This document shows, one piece after another, positions 47,508-59,559 of a DNA stretch of 64,000 bases (positions are counted from its first letter, which is position 1; every line of letters starts with the position of its first letter). Origin of the DNA: Paragonimus westermani (taxonomy: Eukaryota; Platyhelminthes; Trematoda; Plagiorchiida; Troglotrematidae); NCBI GenBank assembly GCA_008508345.1, contig QNGE01000142.1:344269-408268 (forward strand). Reading direction: 5' to 3'. The translations under genes and the position numbers were made by a program. The notes under the pieces are model-generated. The model was given only the letters and a program-made list of their open reading frames with translations. It ran no database searches and was not told the DNA's origin.

Positions 47508-47800
47508 AACCTGAGTGCAACTAAGTGAAGTTCGTTCAGTTCATTGTTTTGACGCTTCGTGCTTAACCTATATAACCGAATGTTTTATGTCACCGACTGA
47601 TGAGAATAAACGAAATGCTTGCATCTCGCAATGCATGTCTTCTTGCTGTCCTGATGAACTTGATGAAGGGAACTAAGTGTTTCAAATTTCGTCGTAAGAT
47701 AAAAGAGTGAATCATTACGCTCTGCTTGGTACACCCGAGTGGACTTCATTAGTTGGGTGGAGTTATCGAAGTTACCAAAGGTGAGAGAAATTATAGACCA
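47508..47800 (+). other. Possible 3' flank of the Penelope-like fragment
   Basis: It contains CTGATGA twice (about 47599 and 47650), once followed by GAAAT, plus a bulged hairpin (ATGCTTGC with GCAATGCAT). A hammerhead ribozyme was considered and not supported (see rejected items). Otherwise non-coding. Confidence 0.3.
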
Positions 47801-50800
47801 TCAGAAGACTTTTCTTTGCCAGACTCCAAAAGGATAACCTTTATATAACCCTCAGCTCACGACCAAAATAGATCGACAAATGAAATGAACACGTGGGATC
47901 TGACAGCGAATTATTGGTTGCAGTGCTGAAAGTGCGATTGCTCTCTTTGATATCGACAGCTAGTTCTACGAAACAAACCTAATCGGTCCAACTTCTTCAT
48001 GATCTGCTAAAAATCGCGGCGATTCTTTCACCCAGTAATGCGGAAAGAACTGCACCTCACTGACGAATTAAATTTCATTTCATGGGGTTTTTATTCCTGC
48101 GAAATCTCTAGAAGCACGCATGAGATAATTTGTCCGTGTTAATATCGACTTTTTCTAGGTGTAATAGCTACTAGAGGAGAAGGCTAGATGTGCAGTCAAA
48201 TGCTTATAATAGACAGACCGGAATCCGCATATAATGAACTGCAAACCGGATAATGCCATGGTTCCCGTGGGTGTAATATTAATATAGGGTAGAGACTGTT
48301 GGCATGTGATTCTACGATCTACACAAAGAGATGCAGCTTGGAGCATGTCGTGCTGTAAACCGCGGTAGTGTTTCAGATTACTTTGGTCAGAGTTTGCTGT
48401 GAACTGCAAAAACTAGTTTGTTACTCTGGAAAGCACAATCAGTCTGCCCATCAAGACAAGCTACAGCGAGAATAGTGTTCAGAAGTCAGAAAGCATTATG
48501 AAGTATGGCGACAAATTGGTTGAATTCAACGCATACTGTAGAAAACGAGGGACATCCAAGACTATTATTAACTAACCACGAACATGACTGGGAGAATCAC
48601 ATTTATAGATCTCAGCGTCTACTCAACAATTAAACAGCCTGGGTAAACCTTTAGACACATCAGCAGAACTTCCGCTGAAGTCTACCTTGCATCACTGGTG
48701 TGGGTATTGGCGCGTCCACCAAGTCATTGGTGACACAGCTCTTGGAATTATGAGCTCGAAGTTTGACCGTCTCAAGCTACCAGGTTGCTTGCACTGTGAT
48801 CAAAATTACTTTGGTGTTATCACTAACCTGTGTATTACTACAAGATCCAAGTATGGTAATCAGTATGAAAGAGTAGGACAAATTAGGAGCTTAAACAAAC
48901 ATATTTTAATGACGCTACACTTTTGGAATGCAAACCCTCATCAAGCAAGATACATTCTGACATCCTTCTGCAAATATCAATATATCAGTTTCAGCTTATT
49001 TTTTCTGTTTGCCCGAGTTCGTGTCACGGGGGTCGAAACTGTTTCCAAACAACCGCGTTATTACAATAATCTGCCGTTATTCAGACAATGATATTTCTCA
49101 TATGAACATGGTTTTGTTTTTGAAGACAACCAGCTGGAGTCAGAAAACAGAAGCAGTGGGACAAAAAGTTTCACTGACAGAGTGTACACTTTTCACGTCG
49201 ATATTTTTCAGTTGATAACTAGAGACAGCATTTAAAAAACAAAACTGAATGATAGAAGGTATAAGCGGTTGTGTCGTATTCAAGATCATATCTGCTATTC
49301 CCTGAAAATCTCTGGTAAACTGCTTGCGAGTGAAGTGAGCACTTCCTCACATGTTTCAAAACCATTCTTAAAATATCGCACTTGTCATCTTGAAAGTATT
49401 TTCTTTATGCCTGAAATATAACTGCGTCCTAGGAAAGATTCTATTTTTTGTGTTGCCATAAGAAACAAACATTCTCCTAATGTGATCCCATATCGTATTA
49501 ATATGTTTAAGGAAATCCGCCTGTAGCATTTTTCTCTCCATGACAAATAAAAATGTCTTAAGCTGCCTCGTTATCTTCGCTTTCTCTAAACACTCATATT
49601 GAAGACTTCTTTCAGCTCGTGTAAGGAAACTTCACGTGAATAGAACTTGATGTTTCAACCGCCAGATAACCGTATAAACATTGAAGTCAAACTAATCTCT
49701 ATTTGAACAATATTAGCATCCAAATGCTCTATTCTGTGGAATAAGACTTCCGGAGTATCTCTACAGGAACGGCAATATTTTAATTATATCGTCAAGTGTT
49801 TAGTACGTCGAAATTGTGTTCTCCCTTCACCATATAGTTTTCCCGTCTTCGGTCAATTCATGCTCACCACGTATGTCACGTGTGCTCTTAAAGTGACAGG
49901 GGTGTGCTGCAAGCTTGTAAGAAATTTTGCGCCACAGATAAAAGACAACCTACAAAAGTTGCTGGAGTGCTATCGATTTCACGCAGTTCCACTCCTTTGG
50001 TTAAGGTGGACCTGTCACACCACTTTCAAATAAGTGTGTGTGGCAAAGCTAGTTAGACAGGAGATTAATGGCTGTGTCATGCACAGCAATCAAACACATT
50101 ATTTCCGCTCAGTCCTTTCGTTTGTTCAGGAAGTAAAAGCAAATATTCCATCAGCTAGAAGTAAACTTGCGTGGGCACAAGCTTACCTTATTCGGTATCC
50201 GGTTTCTTCTTTTGGAATTTCTGGAAAATTATAAGATCAAACGATTCACTATTCCTACCTGTCTACATAGGGAGGATAAAATTTTCAAATGACTGACACT
50301 AAATGACACAAACCGTTTGTAGCGATCATTCTTTATTTACCCCATTAAGTCGCTTCCTGATAGCAAATACCATGGATTCCGTTATTAGTGATTAGTTCTG
50401 TTCGCAACTAAGATTCAATTTGCAAAATTCGCTCAACAGTGAAGCATATGCCGTTACAAAATATATTAGAACTCGCCATGATAACTAATGTCCAATTGCT
50501 TTCAATCCATGTTCTTTATTAAAATATGTCTCGTATGCCATACGTAAATACCATGATTTCAAATTTTTAATTAGCTTCATAATTTGGTTGCTAAATCTTT
50601 GTTCAGCAATATTTAACATAGTACGTAGCTTACTGCCAGTATCCAACATACCTTTGTGAATAGTTAGGAAAAGGTGTATTTGGAGAAAATCGGTAGATCT
50701 AAAAATCTTCCATTAATAGCAATACCGCAAGAAGTCGTTTCCGAACATCGTATCGAGTAGTCTGTTTGTTGTAGGTGACTTAATCGAACGTGTTACATAT

Positions 50801-50947
50801 TCGTTAAGCTCTGAGTGCTAATGTTCGCGTAATCTTGGTCTACTTGGCTCTGAGGCGAGTGATCAAATACGAGCTCACTTCATGTATTAACCTTTCCAGG
50901 AATATTTCAGTAAATTTCAGCCACTTACGTGTTTATTGCCTTTCAAG
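47801..50947. other. Unassigned region with weak + strand frames
   Basis: The 134-codon + frame at 48687-49091 and the 66-codon frame at 50034-50234 are protein-like but of a length expected by chance, and their possible splice sites are poor. No RNA gene or repeat was recognised. Confidence 0.3.
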
Positions 50948-51044
50948 GATAGGACCACTAAAGAACCCAACCTGATGTATTATATAAACGCGAGTTCTAA
51001 AACATTGTACTCTGTTCATCGGAGGATTAATCAGTCGTCTTTTG
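50948..51044 (+). CDS. Candidate internal exon, unknown protein
   Basis: It follows a pyrimidine-rich acceptor (GTGTTTATTGCCTTTCAAG) and ends at a strong donor G|GTAAGT; 97 nt, phase 0 to phase 1. The peptide includes PNLMYYINASSKTLYSVHRR with a sequon. No family recognised. The next candidate (51856) enters in phase 0, so they are not directly joined. Confidence 0.3.
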
Positions 51045-51855
51045 GTAAGTACATACATCATTTCACATCACTTGGTACCACAAAATCAATTGATCGGGGG
51101 TCGCAGACACCAAAATCCAAAACCACACATGCGTGTAAACAAAGTGTGCTCACGAAATTCGGGCCGGATCCTGTTACCAACAAGATAAATAAAATAGTGT
51201 AGACCTCAAAATGAGTGAGTTTCCCTTGAACATAGTCTGATGATTAATCAGCCGTAAAACAGCCAAACACCTTGAGAAGTACATGCCCTTTTTCGGTCAA
51301 TGAGCTGCTCGAAGTAAACAACTAAGGAGTCTATGATTATTGAACCCACTCCAGCGCAACCTGGAACAAAGGCTGGCGATGTTTCTGAAACCGTTCATAT
51401 AAGCCGTTTTAATTCAAACAGTATAACAGGTGTTTGTGTTGTCTCACCTGCCAGAGGATGAAAACATCCAACCATGATACGTTACCAAAGTGGTACCCAG
51501 TTTGTTTATCTGCGGGCCATTAGTGCGAATTAATTATTTAAATAATGACATCAACTCACTGCTTCCACTGATTAATTGGTTAGATAGAGAAACATGAGGT
51601 CAGAGTTTCAGTAAGTAGAGTGGAACAACTGATGTTATACTGCAGTTGAAGTACGACGTTCTATTTGGTAGAAGTAAAATATAGACAGATTAAAATCGAT
51701 GCTATCCGCAGCAACTCAGACCTATTTCGGTCGAGGTTTTGGCAGCATACATTGGAAACTGCTGGGATAAGACTGCGTTATTACTATGTAAATGATTTGT
51801 GGGCATAGAAACCAGGGAACACAACGCGTAGGCATTCTCTCACTTTTGTCGTCAG
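51045..51855. other. No gene recognised
   Basis: Non-coding as far as can be seen; probably intronic if the flanking candidates are real. Confidence 0.35.
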
Positions 51856-52020
51856 AGTCCAAATTTGCTGCGCGTGAACTGGAGTGAAGTAACTGCATGC
51901 GCCCTTCAACTGAAAACTCGGCCGCCGCACCAACAGTTTAGCGCTGACGTGAACTTACCGCCAAATACGTGGATCGACCAGTATGTGCACCTTAACAGTT
52001 TGGTTTCAAACATCTGTCAA
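51856..52020 (+). CDS. Candidate internal exon, unknown protein
   Basis: Exactly 55 codons, phase 0 to phase 0, from the acceptor CTTTTGTCGTCAG to the donor CAA|GTAAAT. The peptide is protein-like (LLRVNWSEVTACALQLKT, then NLPPNTWIDQYVHLNSLV) with two cysteines. No domain is recognised. With 52.2-52.5 kb it may belong to one + strand gene. Confidence 0.35.
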
Positions 52021-52214
52021 GTAAATGTGGTGAGAAATCCACATCACAGTGGTCATGTTCTGTTCAATTCAGATACTCTCGACTGTCTGGTTTGAAAAAT
52101 CATACGAAAGATTTTTGGGAAACACTCCGCAACTTGTGTTATCACTAACTTAACGAATAATACATCAAAAGCGATAACTTACCCTTAGTCAACACTAAAA
52201 ACATATCGGTGCAC

Positions 52215-52495
52215 TCTCGCCAAACGGCCAAACTGTGGAATATGGGTTCACTTGGTATGCGTTTGTGCTAAAGCTTACATACAACTCCGGTTACCAACTT
52301 AAGTACAGGGTTTTGGTATCCTCCATCGACAGAACAAGAAGACAAACGTGCTGTCAAGTAACTGAGCGCATTTGTAAATGTGTCGCACGCATGACGGATC
52401 TGAGTTTCAAGCCAACTGCGCAAATAACACTCAGCCGAGAGCTAAACGATTTCGCGACATTGTCGAAATGCAACTCACTAAATCAAAGAAAGTAA
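52215..52495 (+). CDS. Candidate coding stretch, beta-rich, unknown
   Basis: The frame is open from about 52200 to TAA at 52493-52495. It reads as an extracellular-like beta-rich peptide (SPNGQTVEYGFTWYAFVL, GYQLKYRVLVSSID) followed by cysteines (QTCCQVTERICKC). No acceptor AG is available between the upstream stop and the first conserved-looking residues, so either the exon starts later (AG at 52276, GTGCTAAAG) or the frame is fortuitous. A donor-like AA|GTAAGG overlaps the stop. Confidence 0.3.
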
Positions 52496-53598
52496 GGACT
52501 TCCCCAACGTCCACTCTAATGAAAGCAGGTAGTTAGTAAACTATTCAGTACATTTCCCCATCAAAAGTCAGCAACTCACTCTCTGCAAGAAAAGTTAGAT
52601 GACGGCCTAATTCTGTCACAATGCCTGAGTTGAAATGACCTATGGTATGTTTGATGTCTGTTTCTAGTTTCCTCTATACGAATTTGTGCACATGAAAAAA
52701 TGCCCCTGATAATTCTCTAACAAGCTACAAAATGTGTGCTAATGTATTATTTTGAGACGCTCAAGAAATTACTGTAGCCGGAGGAATATGTTACAGTTTA
52801 CACGTATCATTTCGTTAGTGTAGAATTTGACCCTTGAGTTATGTCACCCGCAAATCCTGCTGTCTCCGTGCCGTCTGGCTACACTGATTTAGACAAGAAC
52901 AATATATATATAAAGTAGCATTTTGGCAGCAAGCCTCCGAACAAAAACGCATTTCAAGCGGAAATTAAAGTCATTGGAACGGACGGACAGTAGCTGGAAA
53001 ACATGTTCTACGGTGAAAACTTTTCGCACAAATATTCTGCCAATTCTCAGATTCGAAGCCATTTGCTGTTACAGCAAGAATTAACCAAAATTTAGCAACA
53101 GACGTTTTTGACCAAATACTATCATACGACTTTTACGTCTGATTATTCCACACATTGTTTTAAGGGATGTTACGGCTAGTTAACAGACTAGGTGACAAAG
53201 AGGCGAGTTGTCGTTCATTTCTTTTAGTGCGGACAGTAGTCGGATAGACAATGTTTTCCTCTTTTCCACTTGCTACAAAGCAACTAAGGCGTTTGATGCG
53301 ACGAAAACTTTATCTTCACTCATGTTATAGAAGTCATATTTTGATTATTGTACTGACTTGTAGCAAGTTCATAGGGTCTTTAAGAGTTAGTTTGTCAAAT
53401 GCAAAATCCGCGCACAGTTAAAGCACAACCATCTGTGAAAATGTACACATTCTACCAATGAAGCGCTTTAGAAATCCACCAACCAGAAGTTCATATATCT
53501 TGCCTCGCAACAGTTATTTAGTAAACCTTGCGGTGTTAATTTATATAATTTCTTTTTAAAAAGGATTTCTGATTTTGTCTGGTGTGGTATGCTTGCAG
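52496..53598. other. No gene recognised
   Basis: No supported feature; it ends in a T/G-rich tract and TTGCAG, a usable acceptor. Confidence 0.4.
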
Positions 53599-53807
53599 AA
53601 AAAGTTGAAAACAATGTTGTTCGTGCAGCCTGTCGGCAGAACTTAAGAAGTTGCTTGATGAGACGTTTGAAAAATAATTATCTTAACGAAAATTCAACAC
53701 TTTCTGAACTATTTATGACGATGTTTATACTTCACAACATGCTTTGTGTTGACTCTGCTGCTCAATTTTTTACTCGGAAGCAACCTTTTTCCAGATTCTA
53801 CGATTAA
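53599..53807 (+). CDS. Candidate exon, unknown protein
   Basis: It follows the acceptor GTGTGGTATGCTTGCAG in phase 1 and runs to TAA. The peptide is helix-like: ACRQNLRSCLMRRLKNNY, then a hydrophobic LSELFMTMFILHNML. A second + frame (53746-53982) overlaps its end and has a good donor CGCAAA|GTAAGC near 53849. Which frame is used, if either, cannot be decided from sequence. Confidence 0.28.
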
Positions 53808-53982
53808 CTTACACAACCGGGAATTTTTATTCCATCTACAACGCAAAGTAAGCAATTTAATTGTTCTATTGACATCTCATAAAATCGTCAGAGAGTTGTT
53901 AAGGTGCTTTAATCCGATTTTCTGTGTAGACATTTTGCAAGCCCAAGCTTGCTTATTTGGAAAAGAAATGAAACATTCATAG

Positions 53983-54501
53983 CAAATAAAATCGGTCAAA
54001 AATTATCTATATTCGCTCAACTTTTACATGCGAAATAAAAAATTACGATGGCCTTTTGTAATGAACTCACCCTTTTGTTACTCGTCGAAATCTGTTGATA
54101 TAATTCGGTCTATTTATTACTAATAACGTTTTGTCGGTCATTCCTTCAAATGTCTACAACTATGGCGCAGATAAGTTTTTTTCTGATGGTCGAGTAAAAC
54201 GTCACATAAATTCAACGTACAACTTTTGAATATATATTTCTACGTAGCGCTTTTCCAAACATTTACTTATCAACTCCTATTGTAAGAGCGCATTTCCATT
54301 TCAATAAATTTTAAATTTGAATGAAGAGTAATTCGAGAAATTCTTGTGAAAATACTTCATTAAAAGGCTGCAAAAACTCGTGCTAATCTCACGAATACTG
54401 TTTGACACATGATAATAGGAAATAGCCTGATATGTATGATATCCGCATCACATTTAGTAGGAATGAAGTTTAAAAGTTTGGGCGTCGTGTTTAACATGTT
54501 G
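53983..54501. other. No gene recognised
   Basis: AT-rich with no recognisable feature up to the palindrome. Confidence 0.4.
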
Positions 54502-54695
54502 TTAATAAACAGATTGGGAATAACACAACGTTACAAACAAGTTGTAATACTCTACGTTTCAACCACCTCGATTGTCCTCTCTGAGGAGTGTTGTAATCGA
54601 TTACAACGTTTCTGAGGAAGGACACCCGAGGTGGTTGAAACGTAGAGTATTACAACTTGCTCGTAGCGTTGTGTTATTCTCAATCTGTTTATCAA
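54502..54695. repeat. 194-bp spacerless palindrome
   Basis: Two 97-bp arms (54502-54598, 54599-54695) meet without a spacer at the central TTGTAATCGATTACAA. They are reverse complements at about 84 of 97 positions, including a perfect 32-bp run that starts CAAGTTGTAATAC and ends CAACCACCTCG. There is no coding content that explains it. It may be a foldback transposon or two head-to-head element ends. The arms contain CTGAGGA and GAAACG words like those near the Penelope-like ends. Confidence 0.88.
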
Positions 54696-56949
54696 TAGCC
54701 TGATGTGAATAGAACACTTTTGGGCTCATTGAAACATTAGTGCCACAAACAGCAATGATCAAAATCATGTTGGGAAATGGATCATGCCAGATTTATTTTA
54801 CATTTCTCATTCTTGAACCCAATAGTAAAAATTTGGAAGAACGATGAAAATAAATTTTCGAAAAGATATTTCTGACAAGCGTTCTGAAATTCGTGAAACA
54901 ACCACTATATATAAGAGAACAATCAATTATCGTGACGAGACATTGAGGCTGACTGTTTTCAAGCACTGTGGAACCAACCCGCTTAGAAAGCTAGTTTCCA
55001 AAAATTTGATATACAGGATCCGCATGCAGATGATTTGCAAACTTTTCAGCGGCTATATTCCTCCCTTCGTTTGGAAGAGTTACATGGCGTGGCCCCCCAA
55101 ATCTTTGAACTACTAATAATGACGATGGAACCCAGAACATTTTTTGGGGATTCGTACGTTATAAAGCTCAAACCGATGGGTTAAGTCCAGAGTGAAATCC
55201 ATTTTGCTCTTTTGGGCAATCGGTATGTTTGCTGCACTCCTTACGTTTCTTGCTAGAATTGTCCTCCCGAAGCAAACCGCGTTCATCTAGTTGGGCACCT
55301 TAACGAAATTTTTCATTTTGGCAACCCTCAGAAAATGAATTGCTCCAACTGATTAGCTGTTGCTGAAAGTTGGTCGCATAATCAAGCAACGGTATTTCTA
55401 ACTCACACAATTTGTAGCATGTCAATTCTTTTCATAATAATCCACAAATACCTTCTTCCGCAATTCTCAACTTATATTTAGATCGCGTGCGAGAAGTTAA
55501 AATTGATCTGCTACATTTACTTTGAACTGGTAAATGCTCCGCAATATCTTAAAATAAAATTGGATTGCGGAACAGAAAAGTTGAGCAAAACAAATTATAT
55601 TTACACATATGCAAAATTCCAAGCATAATGGTTGTAAACCAAAAACTGAATCATCTTTGTTTTCGGATTCACTGAGCTTATCATTCGTCCAGATGAGGAT
55701 TATTAATCACATGGGGCGGAGCCTACTTTAAGACATTAAATTTTCAAATTTGCCGTCGTTGTCAGTGTGAAACTCACGGACTAAGTAACGATATGAAATA
55801 AGGTCGACCGTGTCACAAATAAGGATTAAGTCAAACGATTCGGCATCATTTTTAACCTGTCTCAAAGCAAAATAATCTGTGACTTGTTGATCAGTCATGT
55901 GGTGGTTGGTGAATGTCGGTGATTATACCGTAGAAAAGTGTTCTATAAATGCGCACTTATAAGTTATCTAATCAACCTACGACCAAATATTTGATGATTT
56001 AATTCCAATATTTCAGGGCTTTCCTGCTGGTGCTCTCTATTTGGTGAATTGGGCAATAGATTACCGGACTGTGGGCAAGAATCAATGTGACAGCATATAC
56101 TAAAGTGGCTTTTATCATTATCTAGGCAATTTCACCATTGGTGTAGCCCGAATAAGGTTCAATGACAGTTTCATCTGAGCGTCTGTTCAAGACAGATTGC
56201 TGGAAAAGAGTGAAAAACGCATAATTTGACTTTCTGAAAGACAGTGTTGATGACGCCGTTACGTCTTTTAACGATTTTTGCTGAAAGCATGTCATCTGTG
56301 AACGACGAAAAACAGTCAGGACATTTTTCGGCTAGTAACAGCTTGTACTTGATAACTTGATAGAGCGCAACACTTTCTGCTATTTTTCAGAACAACCGGT
56401 GTATGAAAACTTTTTTCATACTCGTATCCGACGCTATTCAAAGCTATTTTATTCAAACAGTATATGCAGGCAATTTTTTTAAAAAGATAAATTTGCCATG
56501 ACATTTTTCAGTTTTATAGATTTTGCGTTGAGTTGACAGAGCAGCCGAGTGTTAAAAACATGCATAAAAGATGGCTTGGTTTCCGGTGCACATTCTGTTA
56601 TACTTGCTAATGTGATAGGCTTAGCATGGAAAAGATTGTACTTTAGTTTGATTAGAATTTTCACCAATCAAACATAAAATATCGTTTTCACCTACTATTA
56701 AGTAGTGCATTTATGGGTTGCCCGGTTAATGCGGCCAGTTTCAATTTCCGCCATCTACATGTTTGCAGACAACGATCGAACCTGTAGTAATCTTTCTACA
56801 CTACCATGCTATCCATGTGTACTCTCACCTAATTTTATCTGTCTCAAAAAATCTTGATAGCAGTTTCAGTTTCGCTGAGATCATACGGAAAACCAGGTTG
56901 CGGCCAGTGTAGGTGATCCTTAGTTCAGGGCTGGTCCGATTTTTCCGGC
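54696..56949. other. No gene recognised
   Basis: A 90-codon + frame at 54844-55116 is basic and protein-like, but no splice signals or motif support it. The rest has no supported feature. Confidence 0.35.
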
Positions 56950-57197
56950 ATCGGTTACACCATAGTTGCGACGCACTTGTATCAAGCAGTTCCCTCCACT
57001 CTCTTACCAATTGAACCCAACAAAAAACGTTCGCAGCTCTCTCGTTTTCCAAGGCATCTTAGTTAGACCTTTTCAAAAAAAGATACATGCACGAGTTCCT
57101 CCCCACTCGAGCTTTTCAGAAGTGTAGATCCTCAAATGTGCCGAGGTTAGAACTCGGACTATAAACTAACGGAGCCACTGCGTTTACCATTAATCCA
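56950..57197. repeat. 248-bp block, copy 1 (left of N)
   Basis: Identical to 57199-57446 except for two single-base differences (CCTCCCC versus CCCCCCC, and AGATCC versus AGATTC). Both copies carry an open minus-strand frame beginning MENERAANVF. The minus strand also has a tRNA-T-arm-like hairpin (CCGAG, 7-nt loop TTCTAAC, CTCGG) at 57141-57157. It is probably a dispersed repeat caught at a contig end. Confidence 0.9.
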
Positions 57198-57198
57198 N
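57198..57198. other. Single N: assembly gap or unresolved base
   Basis: The only ambiguous base in the window; it separates two near-identical 248-bp blocks. It is best read as a placeholder where overlapping contig ends were not merged. Confidence 0.9.
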
Positions 57199-57446
57199 AT
57201 CGGTTACACCATAGTTGCGACGCACTTGTATCAAGCAGTTCCCTCCACTCTCTTACCAATTGAACCCAACAAAAAACGTTCGCAGCTCTCTCGTTTTCCA
57301 AGGCATCTTAGTTAGACCTTTTCAAAAAAAGATACATGCACGAGTTCCCCCCCACTCGAGCTTTTCAGAAGTGTAGATTCTCAAATGTGCCGAGGTTAGA
57401 ACTCGGACTATAAACTAACGGAGCCACTGCGTTTACCATTAATCCA
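57199..57446. repeat. 248-bp block, copy 2 (right of N)
   Basis: Duplicate of 56950-57197 in the same orientation, with two differences. The minus-strand T-arm-like hairpin is at 57390-57406. Upstream on the minus strand, an AGTGG word resembles the end of a tRNA A box. A tRNA-derived SINE is possible but the A-box match is poor. Confidence 0.9.
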
Positions 57447-57835
57447 TTGGCCTCATATTACGCATTACTTTGTAGAACAAGCTTCACTTGATTCAACTTG
57501 TTGATTGTTTTGTTGGTCTCTTTCTGATGACAAATTAAATATTTGACCTGAAAATGGATAAACCAAGAGCGATCCTGCTCGCTGCTTTATAGTTATAACG
57601 ATTACTTATGAAGTGTTTGAAAAATAGTGTTAAAAAAAGTTCGGTCAGTGATCCGCAACAAATTTTTCTTCGAACAAAGCTACAAGAACTATTCCAGAAT
57701 TGACTCCCTTTTTCAAACGAACTGATGAATCTAACTTTATACTTGTTGTTAGTCAACTTCTATAAATGACTGCATACACCAACAGCTCTCGGGGTTTCGT
57801 ATTCTACTCGCATCATAATAACCCCAAAGAAGCAG
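57447..57835. other. No gene recognised
   Basis: A 73-codon minus frame (57535-57756) has no motif. Nothing else noted. Confidence 0.35.
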
Positions 57836-57977
57836 GAATTATCAAACGTTCTACTATCACACTTTGACTGCAAAAAAACTGCAAACCGGTATTAGTGAAG
57901 CAGAGTACGGTTTAGTCGTAAACGGCTGTTTCACACCAATACCGCTCCTGGACTCAGGGCTTCATAGATTAGGAAAC
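57836..57977 (+). CDS. Candidate internal exon, unknown protein
   Basis: 142 nt, phase 2 to phase 0, from AAGAAGCAG to a good donor AAC|GTAAGA. The peptide reads ISEAEYGLVVNGCFTPIPLL and LDSGLHRLGN. The acceptor is weakly pyrimidine-rich. The ORF continues past the donor to TAA at 58139. No family recognised. Confidence 0.28.
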
Positions 57978-58750
57978 GTAAGACACAAGACCATGTTCTG
58001 TTTGTTTCGAATATTGACGCTGTTTAGTTCTAACCAGATAATTCGCAGAAAAATCAGATTATCTGTTGTCCCTCAACAAGCGCGTCACGTTGTTGCTTTC
58101 CGCAGTGATCCAGCACGCTACATCCAACATTTCCACTAAAGTCGTCAGTGAGCAGTTGGTAAATTATCGGTTCACATCAACACATAATAATGTGTACTTA
58201 ATTTGATATACACGCCTAGATTTTTGCAAATTAACTAAAAAATGTTTACATAAATTAAGGTCAAGATCCATTCCACAACTTATAACACGGAATTTTTCAT
58301 AATACTATTAACCTAGCCAGTTGATTATCTGTTTGACTTCGTCGTCCACTCAGACAGGACTTTAATCATATTTCGCCATAAAAAGAAATTCGTTTTTCTG
58401 AACTCAGTTTAACTGCATACAAAAGAATAGATAGTTGAACACATGCTTACGTTTTAAAAAATGTATCGGGTCAAACGTGATTGACACCACTGGATAAGAG
58501 GTTATTTGGTATGCAAGATAGAAAAAACATGAATCAGAACACCAATCAACTGATCCTCACAGAGTGGCAACATTCTAGACAGCGTTCGTCAAATTGCATT
58601 TATGAGCGCAGAAAGAAGACATGTTGCGATATGTTAACATTTCGTTTACTCTCATCAGTCACAAACGTAAAACATGCAAGTTACATATGACAGACAATTA
58701 GAGATGGACAGAGTATGGACACGCATATAATCACACCATTTATTATATCA
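57978..58750. other. Unassigned region
   Basis: A 69-codon + frame (58481-58690) with a GTAAAA donor-like site is protein-like but unsupported. The Penelope-like pseudogene begins just beyond. Confidence 0.3.
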
Positions 58751-58991
58751 TCACCACGGCAACCCTATAGATTGCTTCACCCACTTTTGTGCACATAGCG
58801 CCGGCTGGTGAGCTCTAATCACCATAGCTTCGCTAAAGGCCCGTTGTTTTGGGTTCTGTCGATGTAACAATATTTTGACAGATTTAAGTGGGACCATCTG
58901 GTTACCTGTTATCATGAGTGTCTTACAATCGATGATGCGGGGCTTCGAGTGACCGATTCACCGGTTTCCAGTTGTCGTGTCATGCGCTGTT

Positions 58992-59440
58992 TCAACCAGT
59001 TTGGGACGTGTTCGGCCACATGCTGAGATACCGTCGGTCTGTTCTGCCTATGTAACCGTCACCGCAACAGCAAGTGGACTGATAGACAACGTGAGAGACA
59101 GAATGGTCGGACGGACTGCGTTCAGGATTGTGTAGAACGAGTCCTTTGGTGGTTTGAACCAGGAGTAATTGGGCAGCCGTATACGTACGGGATAGGGCAC
59201 ACTTCAGTTTGTGCTTGACGTCGTTTGTCAGATGATCGCCTTTGAATTGCAAAAATAAAATATATCCTTCTTTTGAACCGTTTGCACCGGTCCATTGCAT
59301 TTAGTCGCCTTGCTGTGAATATCTATGAACTTTTCAGAAAATCCGTTTGCCAGCAGCGTTTTCCTCAACATTTCTTGTTCATTTTGCAACTTTTCAGGAG
59401 TGCAAATATGACTGGCCCTGTGAAATAGGGTTTTGATCAA
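58992..59440 (-). pseudogene. GIY-YIG endonuclease part of the Penelope-like element
   Basis: The frame 59228-59440 encodes the linker (SEKFIDIHSKATKCNGPVQ). After a shift near 59250, the frame 58992-59300 continues with LTNDVKHKLKCALSRTYTAA and then HVVYQSTCCCGDGYIGRTDR. In this family the VYQ-x-TC-x-CG and YIGRT words are the GIY-YIG core, and they are well preserved here. A further shift near 59025 leads into the tail that ends at 58751 and is also found at 47289-47507. Confidence 0.88.
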
Positions 59441-59559
59441 ACCCCGCTTGTATGCTATCGAGGCAAAGCTGGAGAACTGTAAATATCGCCCGTCTCATGT
59501 TGTTTTGCGATGGATCGATCGTTGTAATTTTCTATCCCACTATCTAGTGATGAGTACAT

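Noticed and set aside
47590..47650. Hammerhead ribozyme at CTGATGAGAATAAACGAAAT followed by a bulged hairpin
   Set aside because: The segment between CTGATGA and GAAA does not form stem II, the base after the pairing U would be G rather than A, C or U, and helix I pairs poorly.
48687..49091. 134-codon frame as a gene
   Set aside because: About three or four frames of this length are expected by chance in the window; splice signals are poor and no motif is visible.
56825..57301. Two related minus-strand proteins beginning MENERAANVF as a gene duplication
   Set aside because: They lie in the two copies of the block beside the N, so the duplication is most likely an assembly artefact.
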